From positions 124,001 through 188,000 of the forward strand of contig NZ_JBBMFT010000004.1 in assembly GCF_040095835.1 (NCBI RefSeq): a stretch of 64,000 nt of DNA, read 5' to 3'. The position numbers and the translations under genes are program-made. Below are positions 30,420-39,368 of the stretch, in pieces. Numbering within the stretch: the stretch's first letter is position 1; each line of letters starts with the position of its first letter. The DNA comes from Flavonifractor hominis. Its GTDB lineage: Bacteria > Bacillota > Clostridia > Oscillospirales > Oscillospiraceae. Below the pieces are notes generated by a model that ran no database searches, was not told where the DNA came from, and saw only the letters and a list, made by a program, of their open reading frames with translations.

Positions 30420-30554
30420 TTTCTGTTCCACACACATCATTCGGAAAGGTACTGTCCGCCAGTCGCAGAAGCCGAGCTTTTGGCCATTCGATGACCGGAG
30501 TATCCTCTAAAAAATGAAGGCGCAGCGCGCCTAAATTATGGAGGTAAAGTAACC

Positions 30555-32192
30555 ATGGAAGAGTACAAGCTGAATGTTCCCACCCCTCATCATTTTGCGT
30601 TTGCGGTCCGCGATGTTCCCGATGTAACGGTCGAGCAGCGTGAGCGTGCTCTGAAGGCCACCCACTACAATGAGTTTGCCTTCCCCTCCGGCATGCTGAC
30701 GGTCGATATGCTCTCCGACTCCGGCACCACCGCCATGACCAACCATCAGTGGGCCTCCCTGTTCCTGGGCGACGAGGCCTATGGCCGCAACACCGGTTAC
30801 TATGTGCTGCTGGACACCTTCCGCGACATTTTTGAGCGCGGCGGCGAGAAGAACTGGAAGAAAATCATCGACCTGGTCCGCACCGACTGCCGGGACGTGG
30901 AGAAGATGATGAACGAGGTCTACCTCTGCGAGTACGAGGGTGGCCTGTTCAACGGCGGCGCCGCTCAGATGGAGCGCCCCAACTCCTTCATCATCCAGCA
31001 GGGCCGTGCCGCTGAGTCCGTGCTGATGGAGATCGTGAAGAAGATCCTGGTGCAGCGTCACCCCGGTAAGGTCTTCACCATCCCCTCCAACGGCCACTTC
31101 GACACCACCGAGGGCAACATCAAGCAGATGGGTTCTGTGCCCCGTAACCTGTACCACAAGGAGATCCTGTACGAAGTACCCGAAGGCGGCCGCTACGAGA
31201 AGAACCCCTTCAAGGGCAACATGGACATCGATAAGCTGGAGCAGTTGATCCAGGCTTGCGGTCCCGAGAACGTGCCCCTGATCTTCACCTGCATCACCAA
31301 CAACCCCATCTGCGGCCAGGCCGTCTCCATGGCTAACCTGAAGGAGATCAACCGTGTCGCCCACAAGTACGACATTCCTCTGGTCTTCGACGCCGCCCGC
31401 TGGGCTGAGAACGCCTACTTCATCAAGACCAACGAAGAGGGCTACGCCGACAAGTCCATCGCGGAGATCGCCACCGAGATGTTCTCTTACTGCGATGCGT
31501 TCACCATGTCCGCCAAGAAGGACGGCCACGCCAACATGGGCGGCATGCTCGCCTTCCGTGACCGCGGCCTGTTCTGGAAGAAGTTCTCCGACTTCAACGA
31601 GGACGGCAGCGTCAAGACCGACGTGGGCGTGCTGCTGAAGGTTAAGCAGATCTCCTGCTACGGCAACGACTCTTACGGCGGCATGTCCGGCCGTGACATC
31701 ATGGCTCTGGCCGTTGGTCTGTATGAGTCCTGCGACTTCAACTACATGAACGAGCGTGTTGCTCAGTGTAACTACCTGGCCGAGGGCTTCTATAAGGCCG
31801 GTGTTAAGGGTGTTGTGCTGCCCGCCGGCGGCCACGCCGTGTACATCAACATGGACGAGTTCTTTGACGGCAAGCGCGGCCATGACACCTTCGCCGGCGA
31901 GGGCTTCTCTCTGGAGCTGATCCGCCGCTACGGCATCCGTGTCTCCGAGCTGGGCGACTACTCCATGGAGTATGACCTGAAGACCCCCGAGCAGCAGGCT
32001 GAGCTGGCCAACGTGGTTCGCTTCGCCATCGACCGCAGCCGTCTGACTCAGGAGCACCTGGATTACGTCATTGCTGCCGTCAAGGCTCTGTATGAGGACC
32101 GTGAGAACATCCCCAACATGCGTATCGTTTGGGGCCACAACCTGCCCATGCGTCACTTCCACGCGTTCCTGGAGCCCTATCCCAACAAGTAA
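30555..32192 (+). CDS. Tryptophanase-like beta-eliminating lyase with an insertion
   Basis: PLP enzyme of the tryptophanase/tyrosine phenol-lyase family that should split a beta-substituted amino acid into pyruvate, ammonia and a leaving group. At 545 residues it exceeds the roughly 470 of E. coli TnaA, mainly through an insertion at about 95-142. Shared blocks are LSDSGTTAMTN, GDEAYG, IIQQGRAAE, DAARWAENAYFIK, SAKKDGHANMGG (PLP Lys at about 322) and the final RHF. TPL's phenol-binding Arg is absent (SELG), so tryptophan or a related substrate is more likely than tyrosine. Codons favour CGT and other optimal triplets, suggesting high expression. Confidence 0.8.
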   Translation: MEEYKLNVPTPHHFAFAVRDVPDVTVEQRERALKATHYNEFAFPSGMLTVDMLSDSGTTAMTNHQWASLFLGDEAYGRNTGYYVLLDTFRDIFERGGEKNWKKIIDLVRTDCRDVEKMMNEVYLCEYEGGLFNGGAAQMERPNSFIIQQGRAAESVLMEIVKKILVQRHPGKVFTIPSNGHFDTTEGNIKQMGSVPRNLYHKEILYEVPEGGRYEKNPFKGNMDIDKLEQLIQACGPENVPLIFTCITNNPICGQAVSMANLKEINRVAHKYDIPLVFDAARWAENAYFIKTNEEGYADKSIAEIATEMFSYCDAFTMSAKKDGHANMGGMLAFRDRGLFWKKFSDFNEDGSVKTDVGVLLKVKQISCYGNDSYGGMSGRDIMALAVGLYESCDFNYMNERVAQCNYLAEGFYKAGVKGVVLPAGGHAVYINMDEFFDGKRGHDTFAGEGFSLELIRRYGIRVSELGDYSMEYDLKTPEQQAELANVVRFAIDRSRLTQEHLDYVIAAVKALYEDRENIPNMRIVWGHNLPMRHFHAFLEPYPNK

Positions 32193-32265
32193 TAGATTCC
32201 GTTTTTCTACATAAGCTAAGCAAAAGTACAACGTGACCGCGCCACGGGGAAGTGCGCGGCAAGGA

Positions 32266-32322
32266 GGCGGGCGTTCGCAAGATCACATATAAACTTTTTG
32301 CGAACGCCCGCCTTTCTTGTTT
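32266..32322 (+). terminator. Terminator or attenuator between the lyase and the symporter
   Basis: Perfect 15-bp stem (32266-32280 with 32298-32312), 17-nt loop, then TTTCTTGTTTCC. It should lower transporter expression relative to the lyase unless read through. Confidence 0.8.
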
Positions 32323-32376
32323 CCTTTCCACAGCATCGATCTATTGCACGCACAATTGAAGAGAGAGGTGGATTTT

Positions 32377-33726
32377 ATGGCAGCTCCTGATAAGACCCTG
32401 GAAACCCGCGACGGCTTTAAAAGCAGATGGGGTTTCATCCTTGCCTGTATCGGCTCCGCCGTTGGCATGGGTAACATCTGGCGTTTCCCCATCATGGTCA
32501 CCAAGTATGGCGGCCTGACCTTCCTCATTCCTTACTTCATTTTCGTGATCCTGATCGGCTGTACCGGCGTGATCGGCGAGTTCGCCCTTGGCCGCTCTGC
32601 TGGCGCCGGCCCTATCGGTGCTTTTGGCAAGTGCACGGAACTGCGCACCGGCAAGAAGAATATTGGTGAAGCCATTGGCGTCATTCCCATCATCGGCTCC
32701 ATGGCTCTGGCCATCGGCTATACCGTGGTCATGGGCTGGATTTTCAAGTACACCTTCATGGCCTTCAGCGGCGGTCTGTCTGCTATGGGTCAGGATATGT
32801 CCGTCATTGGCCCCACGTTTGACGCTATCAGCGTAGATAACTTCCCCTGGATCGTTGTAGCTATCGTAGTCAGCCTGATCATTATGGCCCTGGGCGTCTC
32901 CAACGGCATTGAGATTGCCAACAAGATCATGATGCCCGTGCTGTTCTTCCTGTTCGTGGCCCTGGGCATTTATGTCTTTACTCTGCCCGGCTCCGGCGAT
33001 GGCTACAAGTATCTGCTCACCCTGAACCCCAAGGGACTGCTCAACATCGAGGTGTGGGTCTTTGCCTTTGGTCAGGCTTTCTTCTCCCTGTCTGTTGCCG
33101 GTAACGGCAGCGTGATTTATGGCTCCTATCTGCCCAAGAATGAAAACCTGCCCACTTCCGCCCGCAACGTGGCGATCTTCGATACCCTGGCCGCTCTGCT
33201 GGCCGCTTTCGTGATCGTTCCCTCCATCGCCGCCAGCGGCATGAACATGAACGACGTTTCCGCCGGCCCTGGTCTGATGTTCGTCTACCTGGTCAACGTC
33301 ATCAACGGCATGCCTGCCGGCCGGATCATCGGCATTGTCTTCTACGTCTGCGTACTCTTCGCCGGCGTCAGCTCCATCATCAACCTGTATGAGGCCCCCG
33401 TGGCCACCCTGCAGGAGAAATTCGGCATGAAGCGTCTGCCCGCCACCGCCGTGATTCTGGTAGTTGGCTGCGTAGTCGCCATCCTGATCCAGGCCATTAC
33501 CTCTCAGTGGATGGACGCCGTGTCCATTTACATCTGCCCCCTGGGCGCTTTCCTGGCTGGTGTCATGTTCTTCTGGGTCGCCGGCAAGGAGTATGTGCTC
33601 AAAGCAGTCAACGAGGGCAAGGGCACGCCCATTGGCAACTGGTTCTATCCTCTGGCCAAGTATGTCTACTGCATCCTGGCCGTGGTGGCCCTGGTCGCTG
33701 GTGCATTCTTCGGCGGCATCGGCTAA
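32377..33726 (+). CDS. Sodium-dependent amino acid symporter (NSS/SNF family)
   Basis: Secondary transporter of the neurotransmitter:sodium symporter family, importing amino acids with Na+. The 449 residues give about 11 membrane helices, starting with the diagnostic SRWGFILACIGSAVGMGNIWRFP-type TM1 (the Na+ and substrate site around GSAVGMGN). The length is typical of bacterial 11-helix members such as TnaT, Tyt1 and MhsT. Start ATG at 32377 after AGAGAGGTGG. Next to the tryptophanase-like gene it most plausibly imports that enzyme's substrate. Confidence 0.9.
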   Translation: MAAPDKTLETRDGFKSRWGFILACIGSAVGMGNIWRFPIMVTKYGGLTFLIPYFIFVILIGCTGVIGEFALGRSAGAGPIGAFGKCTELRTGKKNIGEAIGVIPIIGSMALAIGYTVVMGWIFKYTFMAFSGGLSAMGQDMSVIGPTFDAISVDNFPWIVVAIVVSLIIMALGVSNGIEIANKIMMPVLFFLFVALGIYVFTLPGSGDGYKYLLTLNPKGLLNIEVWVFAFGQAFFSLSVAGNGSVIYGSYLPKNENLPTSARNVAIFDTLAALLAAFVIVPSIAASGMNMNDVSAGPGLMFVYLVNVINGMPAGRIIGIVFYVCVLFAGVSSIINLYEAPVATLQEKFGMKRLPATAVILVVGCVVAILIQAITSQWMDAVSIYICPLGAFLAGVMFFWVAGKEYVLKAVNEGKGTPIGNWFYPLAKYVYCILAVVALVAGAFFGGIG

Positions 33727-33769
33727 TCCTCAATCATTTAACGTTTAATTTCTCTTTCTCTCAACGAAA

Positions 33770-33808
33770 CGAAAACCGCCGCCCAGATGGGCGGCGGTTT
33801 TCGTTTTA
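33770..33808. terminator. Terminator between the symporter and mrp genes
   Basis: Perfect 15-bp stem (33770-33784 with 33789-33803), AGAT loop, then TTTTAG on the plus strand. Confidence 0.88.
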
Positions 33809-33835
33809 GATTTTTTGGTACCGATCAAATGGAGC

Positions 33836-34660
33836 TCAGCACCGGGCCAGCTCTTCCGCCACACTGGAGAGATAGTTGGGCTCAAAGGTCTCAATGCGCC
33901 CGGCGTCGCAGGCGGCGGCCACACCGGGATCGATGGGCAGGCGGGCCAGCACCTTCAGCCCCAGGTCCCCAGCCACCTGGTCAATGTGGCTCTCACCGAA
34001 GATGGCGTGGCGCTTGCCGCAGTCGGGGCACTGGAAGTAGGCATAGTTTTCCACCAGGCCCAGCACGGGAATGTGCATCATCTCAGCCATCTTCACAGCC
34101 TTGGTAACGATCATGCTCACCAGGTCCTGGGGGGTGGTGACCACTACGATGCCGTCCACCGGCAGGGACTGGAACACCGTCAGGGGCACATCGCCCGTTC
34201 CAGGCGGCATATCCACAAAGAGATAGTCCAGTTCGCCCCAGATCACGTCGGTCCAGAACTGCTTCACTGCGCCGGCGATAACAGGTCCCCGCCAGACCAC
34301 AGGGTCGGTCTCGTGTTCCGTGAGCAGGTTCAGGCTCATGATCTTGATGCCGCTCTGCGTCTCCGCAGGATAGATACCCAGCTCGCTGCCCTCGGCCCGG
34401 GTGTGGACACCGAAAGCAGTGGGGATGGAGGGGCCGGTGATATCGGCGTCCAGGACGCCCACCCGCTTGCCCAGCCGGCGCATAGCCACCGCCAGGGAAG
34501 AGGTCACCAGGCTTTTGCCCACGCCGCCCTTGCCGCTGACTACAGCGATGACCTTCCCGATGTGGGACAGGCCGTTGACCGGCACATGCAGGTCCTGGGG
34601 CGCGGTGCGCTCCCCGCAGCTCTCGCCGCAGGTGGAGCAATCGTGCGTACATTCGGACAT
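33836..34660 (-). CDS. Mrp/NBP35-type iron-sulfur carrier ATPase
   Basis: P-loop ATPase thought to carry and deliver Fe-S clusters. The 274 residues have an N-terminal cysteine cluster (CTHDCSTCGESC, residues 4-15), deviant Walker A SGKGGVGKSLVTSSLA (about 42-57), DADITGPSIP, DYLFVDMPPGTGD and the paired CPDC metal ligand near 215. The N-terminal cluster is extra relative to simple ApbC and resembles Nbp35. Start at 34660 after GAAAGAAGGAAC. Last gene of the minus-strand run that begins at 39.3 kb. Confidence 0.93.
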   Translation of the reverse strand: MSECTHDCSTCGESCGERTAPQDLHVPVNGLSHIGKVIAVVSGKGGVGKSLVTSSLAVAMRRLGKRVGVLDADITGPSIPTAFGVHTRAEGSELGIYPAETQSGIKIMSLNLLTEHETDPVVWRGPVIAGAVKQFWTDVIWGELDYLFVDMPPGTGDVPLTVFQSLPVDGIVVVTTPQDLVSMIVTKAVKMAEMMHIPVLGLVENYAYFQCPDCGKRHAIFGESHIDQVAGDLGLKVLARLPIDPGVAAACDAGRIETFEPNYLSSVAEELARC

Positions 34661-34693
34661 GGAATTGTTCCTTCTTTCCTCTATTTTATCAAG

Positions 34694-35638
34694 TTAATAG
34701 TGATAGCTGCCCCCACCGATAAACTCCCGGATCAGGGAATCGGGGGCCACCAGAGCGGGGTCCACAGGTTCAAACTGTGCAAAGGCGTCCACCAGATCGT
34801 GGAACTCCCGGCAGCGGGGATTTTCCGGGGGAACCTGATCCACCGCCGCGCGCAGAGCATCGGCATAATTGGCAAACACGGGCACCTCATACCGCAGGGA
34901 GGAGTCGATGACCACATGGGCCCGCCCTTTGAAGGGAGAGATGTAGCGTTTCTCGCCCCGGCGGACATTATACCACATCAAAAGGGTTTCCAAAAGGTCT
35001 GTGCCCCGGAAATTATAGTCCCGCACCGCCCGGCGGGAAATGCGCATCCAGGTGCCCTTGAAGCACAGCCGCTCCCCATCCAGGATGTCGGAACGGGCCG
35101 AGATGTACAGCCCCGTGGCTTCCGGGTGGCGGCCGGCGATGTCGTCGTTGAGCGCGTGGATACCCTCAAAGATGGCGATCTCGTTTTTCTCCAGCTTGAG
35201 GGGGGTGCCCCGGCTGTCGTTGCGCATCTGCCGGGCAAACTCAAAGTGGGGAACGATGACCCACTCTCCCTGGGACAGGCGGGAAAAGGTGTCGTCCAGC
35301 AAATCCATATCCAGCAGGGAGGGGGACTCGTAGTCAATGTCGCCCTCGGGAGTGCGGGGAGCCGTTTTGCGGTTGAGGGTCTTGAAGTAATTGTCCATGG
35401 AGATGGTGTGGCTGTTGACCCCCCGCCGCTCCAGCTCCTGCTCCAGCTTCATGGCCGTGGTGGTCTTGCCCGAGCCGGAAGGGCCGGAGAGCAGCACGAT
35501 GGGGCTCTCCTTCATCCGCTCCAGAATGCGGTCTACGGCGGTGGTGATGCGCTGCTGATAATGGGCGTCACACTCGGCCAGAAAGGCTGCGGGGTCCCGC
35601 CGGATCTTGTCGTTGATCTCGCTGAGCTGATAAGGCAT
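34694..35638 (-). CDS. Uridine kinase-like nucleoside kinase
   Basis: P-loop kinase of the uridine kinase/phosphoribulokinase superfamily, 314 residues. About 45 N-terminal helical residues precede Walker A LSGPSGSGKTTTAMKLEQEL (about 50-69); SMDNYFKTL, DYESPSLLDMDLL and EIAIFEGIHALNDDI are the typical substrate and Walker B regions. It is longer than Udk (about 210) and resembles the clostridial group with an N-terminal threonyl-tRNA-synthetase-like part trimmed. The exact nucleoside is unknown. Confidence 0.82.
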   Translation of the reverse strand: MPYQLSEINDKIRRDPAAFLAECDAHYQQRITTAVDRILERMKESPIVLLSGPSGSGKTTTAMKLEQELERRGVNSHTISMDNYFKTLNRKTAPRTPEGDIDYESPSLLDMDLLDDTFSRLSQGEWVIVPHFEFARQMRNDSRGTPLKLEKNEIAIFEGIHALNDDIAGRHPEATGLYISARSDILDGERLCFKGTWMRISRRAVRDYNFRGTDLLETLLMWYNVRRGEKRYISPFKGRAHVVIDSSLRYEVPVFANYADALRAAVDQVPPENPRCREFHDLVDAFAQFEPVDPALVAPDSLIREFIGGGSYHY

Positions 35639-35653
35639 ATTCTTTTCTCCTCC

Positions 35654-37135
35654 TTACCGGTGCCCGGCGCAGAACGCAGCCACCTGGGCTTTGTCCGCGC
35701 AGATGTGGTCAATGCTGCGGAGATACTCCTGGGGATATTTGGCGTTGGCCAGGCGGTCGATGTGCCCGGTGGCCGGATTCACCAGCTTGGTGACCCCGCC
35801 GCCCCCCAGGGAGACGATGGTGTGCAGCTCCTCCATCATACAGATATTATACAGGCTTTCCGTCCCCGGCCGGCACCAGCCCACGTTCTCAAAGGAGCCG
35901 GACATATATTTCTGCCGGTAGAGGTAGTAGGGGATCTGTCCGGCGGCGCGCAGGGTGGACCAGGCGTAGTCCAGCATGGCGGCCACCGCCCCGTCGGAGG
36001 GCAGCGCGCCCCCCTGCTCCATCAGGCGGGAGCCCTTCTTCAGCGCCAGGGTGTGCACCGTGACGTTTTCCGGCCCCAAGGCCAGCACCTGGTCCAGAGA
36101 GGCGGCAAACCCCTCCGCCGTGTCTCCGGGCAGCCCGGCGATCAGGTCCATGTTGACGCAGTCGATGCCGCTCTCCCGTACCAGGGCATAGGCCCGCAGA
36201 ATGTCCTCCGCCCGATGGGCCCGCCCCATGGCGGCGAGCACCGCGTCCGACATGGACTGGGGGTTCACCGACACCCGGCCCGCGCCCCGGCGGGCCAGGA
36301 CCGCCAGCTTCTCGGCGGTGATGGTGTCCGGCCGGCCGGCCTCCACCGTGTACTCGGTACAGGCGGACAGGTCGATGTATTCCGCCAGCTCCCCCATCAG
36401 CCGGTCCAGCTGGAGCGCGGTGAGGGTGGTGGGAGTGCCGCCGCCGAAGTAGACGGTACGCACCTTCACTCCCGCCTCCTCCAGCATGGCTCCGGTGGCC
36501 CGGATCTCCTGAGAGAGGGCGTCCAGAAAGGGCTCGATGAGCTTGAGAGAGCGCCCCACATCGGCCGACACAAAGGAACAGTAGGCGCACCGGGTGGGGC
36601 AGAAAGGAATGCCCACGTAGAGAGAAACCTCGTCCGGCCCCAGAGAGGCCTTGGCGGCCAGGCTGGCACGGGCGCAGTCCATGGCCAGCTGCCGGCGCAG
36701 GGGCGTCACGTGGTAGGTCTCCCGCAGCGCCCGCTCCGCCTGGGCTGGAGAGGCCCCGGCCAGCAGCAGCTTGGTGGGGATCTTCACCGGGCGCACCCCG
36801 GTGAGGGCTCCCCAGGGGGGCTCGCTGCCCCGTGCAGCGGTGCCGGCGGCGTAAAAGGCCAGCTTCAGGATCCGCTGGAGGGCCCGGTCGGTAGCCAGGG
36901 GGTCGGTGAGTTCGTCCAGCCTGCACCGGCGGGCGGCCCGATATTCCGTCCCCCGGTACATCAGCGCCGCCGTGGCGGTGGCCCAGACCCGCCCCCGGTT
37001 CAGGGCGAGTACCAGCGCGTCCTCCCCCGGTGCGGGGGGCGCGTCGGAATATTCCGGCCGCTGGTCAGGGAAGAGGGTCAACAGCATCTGCTCAGCGGCA
37101 TATCGGTAGTCATGTCCGTGATAATAGAGCTTCAT
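35654..37135 (-). CDS. hemZ: Coproporphyrinogen dehydrogenase HemZ (radical SAM)
   Basis: Oxygen-independent coproporphyrinogen III oxidase-like radical SAM enzyme of Firmicutes. The 493 residues include an N-terminal extension, the 4Fe-4S motif CPTRCAYCSF (about 165-174), GGGTPTTLTALQLDRLM, EYTVEAGRPDTI and the HemN-like C-terminal domain (YYLYRQKYMSGSFENVGW). Start at 37135 sits one nt after the MBL gene stop, so translation is probably coupled. No other haem genes are nearby; a role outside haem synthesis is possible. Confidence 0.9.
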   Translation of the reverse strand: MKLYYHGHDYRYAAEQMLLTLFPDQRPEYSDAPPAPGEDALVLALNRGRVWATATAALMYRGTEYRAARRCRLDELTDPLATDRALQRILKLAFYAAGTAARGSEPPWGALTGVRPVKIPTKLLLAGASPAQAERALRETYHVTPLRRQLAMDCARASLAAKASLGPDEVSLYVGIPFCPTRCAYCSFVSADVGRSLKLIEPFLDALSQEIRATGAMLEEAGVKVRTVYFGGGTPTTLTALQLDRLMGELAEYIDLSACTEYTVEAGRPDTITAEKLAVLARRGAGRVSVNPQSMSDAVLAAMGRAHRAEDILRAYALVRESGIDCVNMDLIAGLPGDTAEGFAASLDQVLALGPENVTVHTLALKKGSRLMEQGGALPSDGAVAAMLDYAWSTLRAAGQIPYYLYRQKYMSGSFENVGWCRPGTESLYNICMMEELHTIVSLGGGGVTKLVNPATGHIDRLANAKYPQEYLRSIDHICADKAQVAAFCAGHR

Positions 37136-37136
37136 T

Positions 37137-37742
37137 TCAGCCCTCCCGGGCCTGCTGCATGTAGTAGTTGGTGCGCCGCTCCCGCTCCAGGGTGGTTGCC
37201 CCCATGTGTCCGGGCAGGACACGGAAGTCCCCGGGCAGGCCGGCCAGCCGCTTGAGGGAGGCCATAATGTCCTCATAGCTGCCGCCGAAGTCCACCCGGC
37301 CCATGGACCCCTGGAAGAGGGTATCCCCGGTGAAGAGGGCGTCCCCCACCATCAGGCACACCCCGCCGGGGGTGTGGCCGGGGGTGTGGAGCACCTGGAT
37401 GTCCAGCCCGCCCAGCTGGAGCACATCCCCGTCCTCATAGGGGAGGGTAGGCACATCCAGGGCAGGGAAGATATCGTCCCCCAGGCGGGCCCGGTCGGCG
37501 GGGTGGAGGTAGACCGGCACGTCGGGCAGAGCCCGGTGGAGGGCGGACAGCCCGCCGGTGTGGTCAAAATGGGCGTGGGTCAGCAAAATGAGGCGGATCT
37601 CCACCCCGTCGGCTTTGGCCTGGGCCAGAATGCGTTCCCCCTCGGCACCGGGGTCAATGACCGCGGCGGTGCCGGTGTGCTCGTCCTCCAGCAGGTAGGC
37701 GTTGGTGCCCATCTGTCCCACCGGCATGGTGCGAATCTGCAT
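37137..37742 (-). CDS. MBL-fold hydrolase, glyoxalase II-like
   Basis: Metallo-beta-lactamase fold hydrolase, 201 residues. The binuclear metal site is complete: THAHFDHTGG (about 58-67), HTPGHTPGG, FTGDTLF and the late PGHMG. It resembles YcbL/GloB-type hydroxyacylglutathione hydrolases but lacks the long C-terminal helical domain, so a small thioester or other ester is the likely substrate. Start at 37742 after GGAAAGGAAGG. Located between dtd and hemZ in a tight operon. Confidence 0.9.
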   Translation of the reverse strand: MQIRTMPVGQMGTNAYLLEDEHTGTAAVIDPGAEGERILAQAKADGVEIRLILLTHAHFDHTGGLSALHRALPDVPVYLHPADRARLGDDIFPALDVPTLPYEDGDVLQLGGLDIQVLHTPGHTPGGVCLMVGDALFTGDTLFQGSMGRVDFGGSYEDIMASLKRLAGLPGDFRVLPGHMGATTLERERRTNYYMQQAREG

Positions 37743-37762
37743 GCGCGTCTCCTTCCTTTCCG

Positions 37763-38206
37763 TTACATCTGCTCGGTGTCCAGCAGAATGGTCACCGGCC
37801 CGTCGTTCTGCGAATAGACCTGCATATCGGCGCCGAATTCGCCGTGCTCCACCCGGAAGCCCCGGCTCCGGCACTCCTCCATGAACTTCTCGTACAGTGG
37901 GATAGCCACCGGAGGCTTGGCCGCGCCGGTGAAACCGGGACGGCGGGACTTGGTGTCGGCATAGAGGGTAAACTGGCTCACCACCAGCAGCGCGCCCCCC
38001 ACCGCCTCCAGATTCAGGTTCATTTTGCCGTTCTCGTCCTCAAAGACCCGCAGGCCGCACACCTTGTCGGCCATCTTCACCGCCTGGGCCTCGGTGTCCG
38101 CCGGGCCGACCCCCAGCAGCACCAGAAAACCCTGATCAATGGCGCCGTTTACCTTATCGTCGATGGTGACGCTGGCGTTCTTCACGCGGGTTACCACTGC
38201 TCGCAT
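37763..38206 (-). CDS. dtd: D-aminoacyl-tRNA deacylase
   Basis: Removes D-amino acids and glycine mischarged on tRNA. The 147 residues are classic DTD: MRAVVTRVKNASV, VLLGVGPADTE, LRVFEDENGKMNLN, the catalytic SQFTLYAD and the cross-subunit GPVTILLDT (Gly-Pro motif). The ATG at 38206 follows AGGAGAAAC and starts 13 nt after the racemase-like gene, an interesting pairing because both relate to amino-acid chirality. Confidence 0.96.
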   Translation of the reverse strand: MRAVVTRVKNASVTIDDKVNGAIDQGFLVLLGVGPADTEAQAVKMADKVCGLRVFEDENGKMNLNLEAVGGALLVVSQFTLYADTKSRRPGFTGAAKPPVAIPLYEKFMEECRSRGFRVEHGEFGADMQVYSQNDGPVTILLDTEQM

Positions 38207-38219
38207 ATTCTGTTTCTCC

Positions 38220-39287
38220 TTATCTGTATTCTCGTGTAAACCCCTTGGCGTACAGGGGGTCCAGATCAAACACCGCCAGATCTCCGGCGGAGCACTTGAT
38301 GTCTGTGACGTCCACAATGGTCTCAATGGCACCGATAGCGCCGATGATGGGGGCCTTTTGCCCGTTGATGCGCACCGTCCGCCGCCGGCCGGCCAGCCAC
38401 CGGCGCACCAGTGCCCAGAAGCCCACCGTCCCGGCCCGGGCCACGCCGAAGCCGTTCTGATAGCCCACCGGCAGCACCGCCACCCGGGTTGGCCGGCGAA
38501 CGGTCACCGGGTCCCCGGCGCCCACGGTGTGGCCCTTGGGGAGCCAGCGGGTCTCCTCCACCGCCACCTCGCCGTAGCCCACCCGGCTCAGGCCGTCCCC
38601 CCGCCGGCGGCGGCAGCGGCCCATGAGGGCTGAGCCCGCCCGCACCCCGTCCAGCCGGGCCTCAGCACAGTGGAGCAGGGCATAGGACCCGGCAGCGTGG
38701 ACCACGCCGGTCTCATACCGGGCATCCTGCACCGCCTGGACCACCCGGTGGAACTGTTCCAGCCGGGCGTTCAGGTCCTCGCCGCCCTTTTTCCTGGCAT
38801 GCATCTGGGTACAGATACCCGAAATGGCCACGTTGGGCAGGTTGCGGTAGAGGGCCAGGATCTTCTCCGGCTCATCGGCCAGAAACCCGCCGAAACCCAT
38901 GCCGGTATCCACCTGAATGTGGGCCTCGGCCACGGTGGAGCGGGCCTCCGCCGCGCCGTTGAGGGCCATGGCGGTATCGGTAGAGCCGATGCAGCACACC
39001 ACATTCAGCTCAATGAGCTCCTCCAGCTCCTGTCGGTCCACCGTGGGGCGGAGCATGAGGATCTCCTCCTCCACAAAGCCGGCCTTCCGCAGGGCGGCGG
39101 CTTCTCCCGGCTCGGACACAGCAAAGCGGCCGATCCCCTCCTGGCGCAGGATGCGGGCCAGTTCCACCAGCCCGGCCCCCTGGCCGTCACCGGTGAGTAC
39201 CGCGTAGATCACGGCCTCTCCGGCCCGCTCCTTGATGACGCCGATGTTGCGCTTAAGCGCCTCCCGCTCGATGACCAGCGTTTTCAT
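38220..39287 (-). CDS. Alanine racemase-fold protein lacking catalytic residues
   Basis: Fold type III PLP protein by overall pattern: TIM-barrel start, VDTGMG, SGICTQMHA, the cofactor-binding VRAGSALMG and late LPVGYQNGFG. Yet the usual active-site residues are changed: the PLP Lys of AVxKAxAYGHG is Thr32 (AVLTGDGQGAG), the Lys and Arg of HLKIDTGMGR become Gln125 and Phe132, and the catalytic Tyr of VSYG is Ala257 (VGAG) with unchanged spacing to PVGY. Length 355 is near normal (about 370). Racemase activity is therefore unlikely; a ligand-sensing or structural role is inference. Confidence 0.8.
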   Translation of the reverse strand: MKTLVIEREALKRNIGVIKERAGEAVIYAVLTGDGQGAGLVELARILRQEGIGRFAVSEPGEAAALRKAGFVEEEILMLRPTVDRQELEELIELNVVCCIGSTDTAMALNGAAEARSTVAEAHIQVDTGMGFGGFLADEPEKILALYRNLPNVAISGICTQMHARKKGGEDLNARLEQFHRVVQAVQDARYETGVVHAAGSYALLHCAEARLDGVRAGSALMGRCRRRRGDGLSRVGYGEVAVEETRWLPKGHTVGAGDPVTVRRPTRVAVLPVGYQNGFGVARAGTVGFWALVRRWLAGRRRTVRINGQKAPIIGAIGAIETIVDVTDIKCSAGDLAVFDLDPLYAKGFTREYR

Positions 39288-39322
39288 GCTCCGGCCGCCT
39301 TTCTCTCTTGCGTAGTCTCTTT

Positions 39323-39351
39323 ATTATATACTCTCCCAAACTGGCCGTCAA
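39323..39351 (-). promoter_or_regulatory. Promoter of the racemase-like-dtd-hemZ-mrp operon
   Basis: Minus strand TTGACG (39346-39351), 17 nt, TATAAT (39323-39328), 36 nt before the racemase-like start. Confidence 0.7.
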
Positions 39352-39368
39352 CGAAAAGGGGGTTTTAC

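Noticed and set aside
30420..30554. TnaC-like leader peptide ahead of the tryptophanase-like gene
   Set aside because: The only small frames here are six to eight codons without tryptophan and without a ribosome site, so no TnaC-type attenuation is supported.
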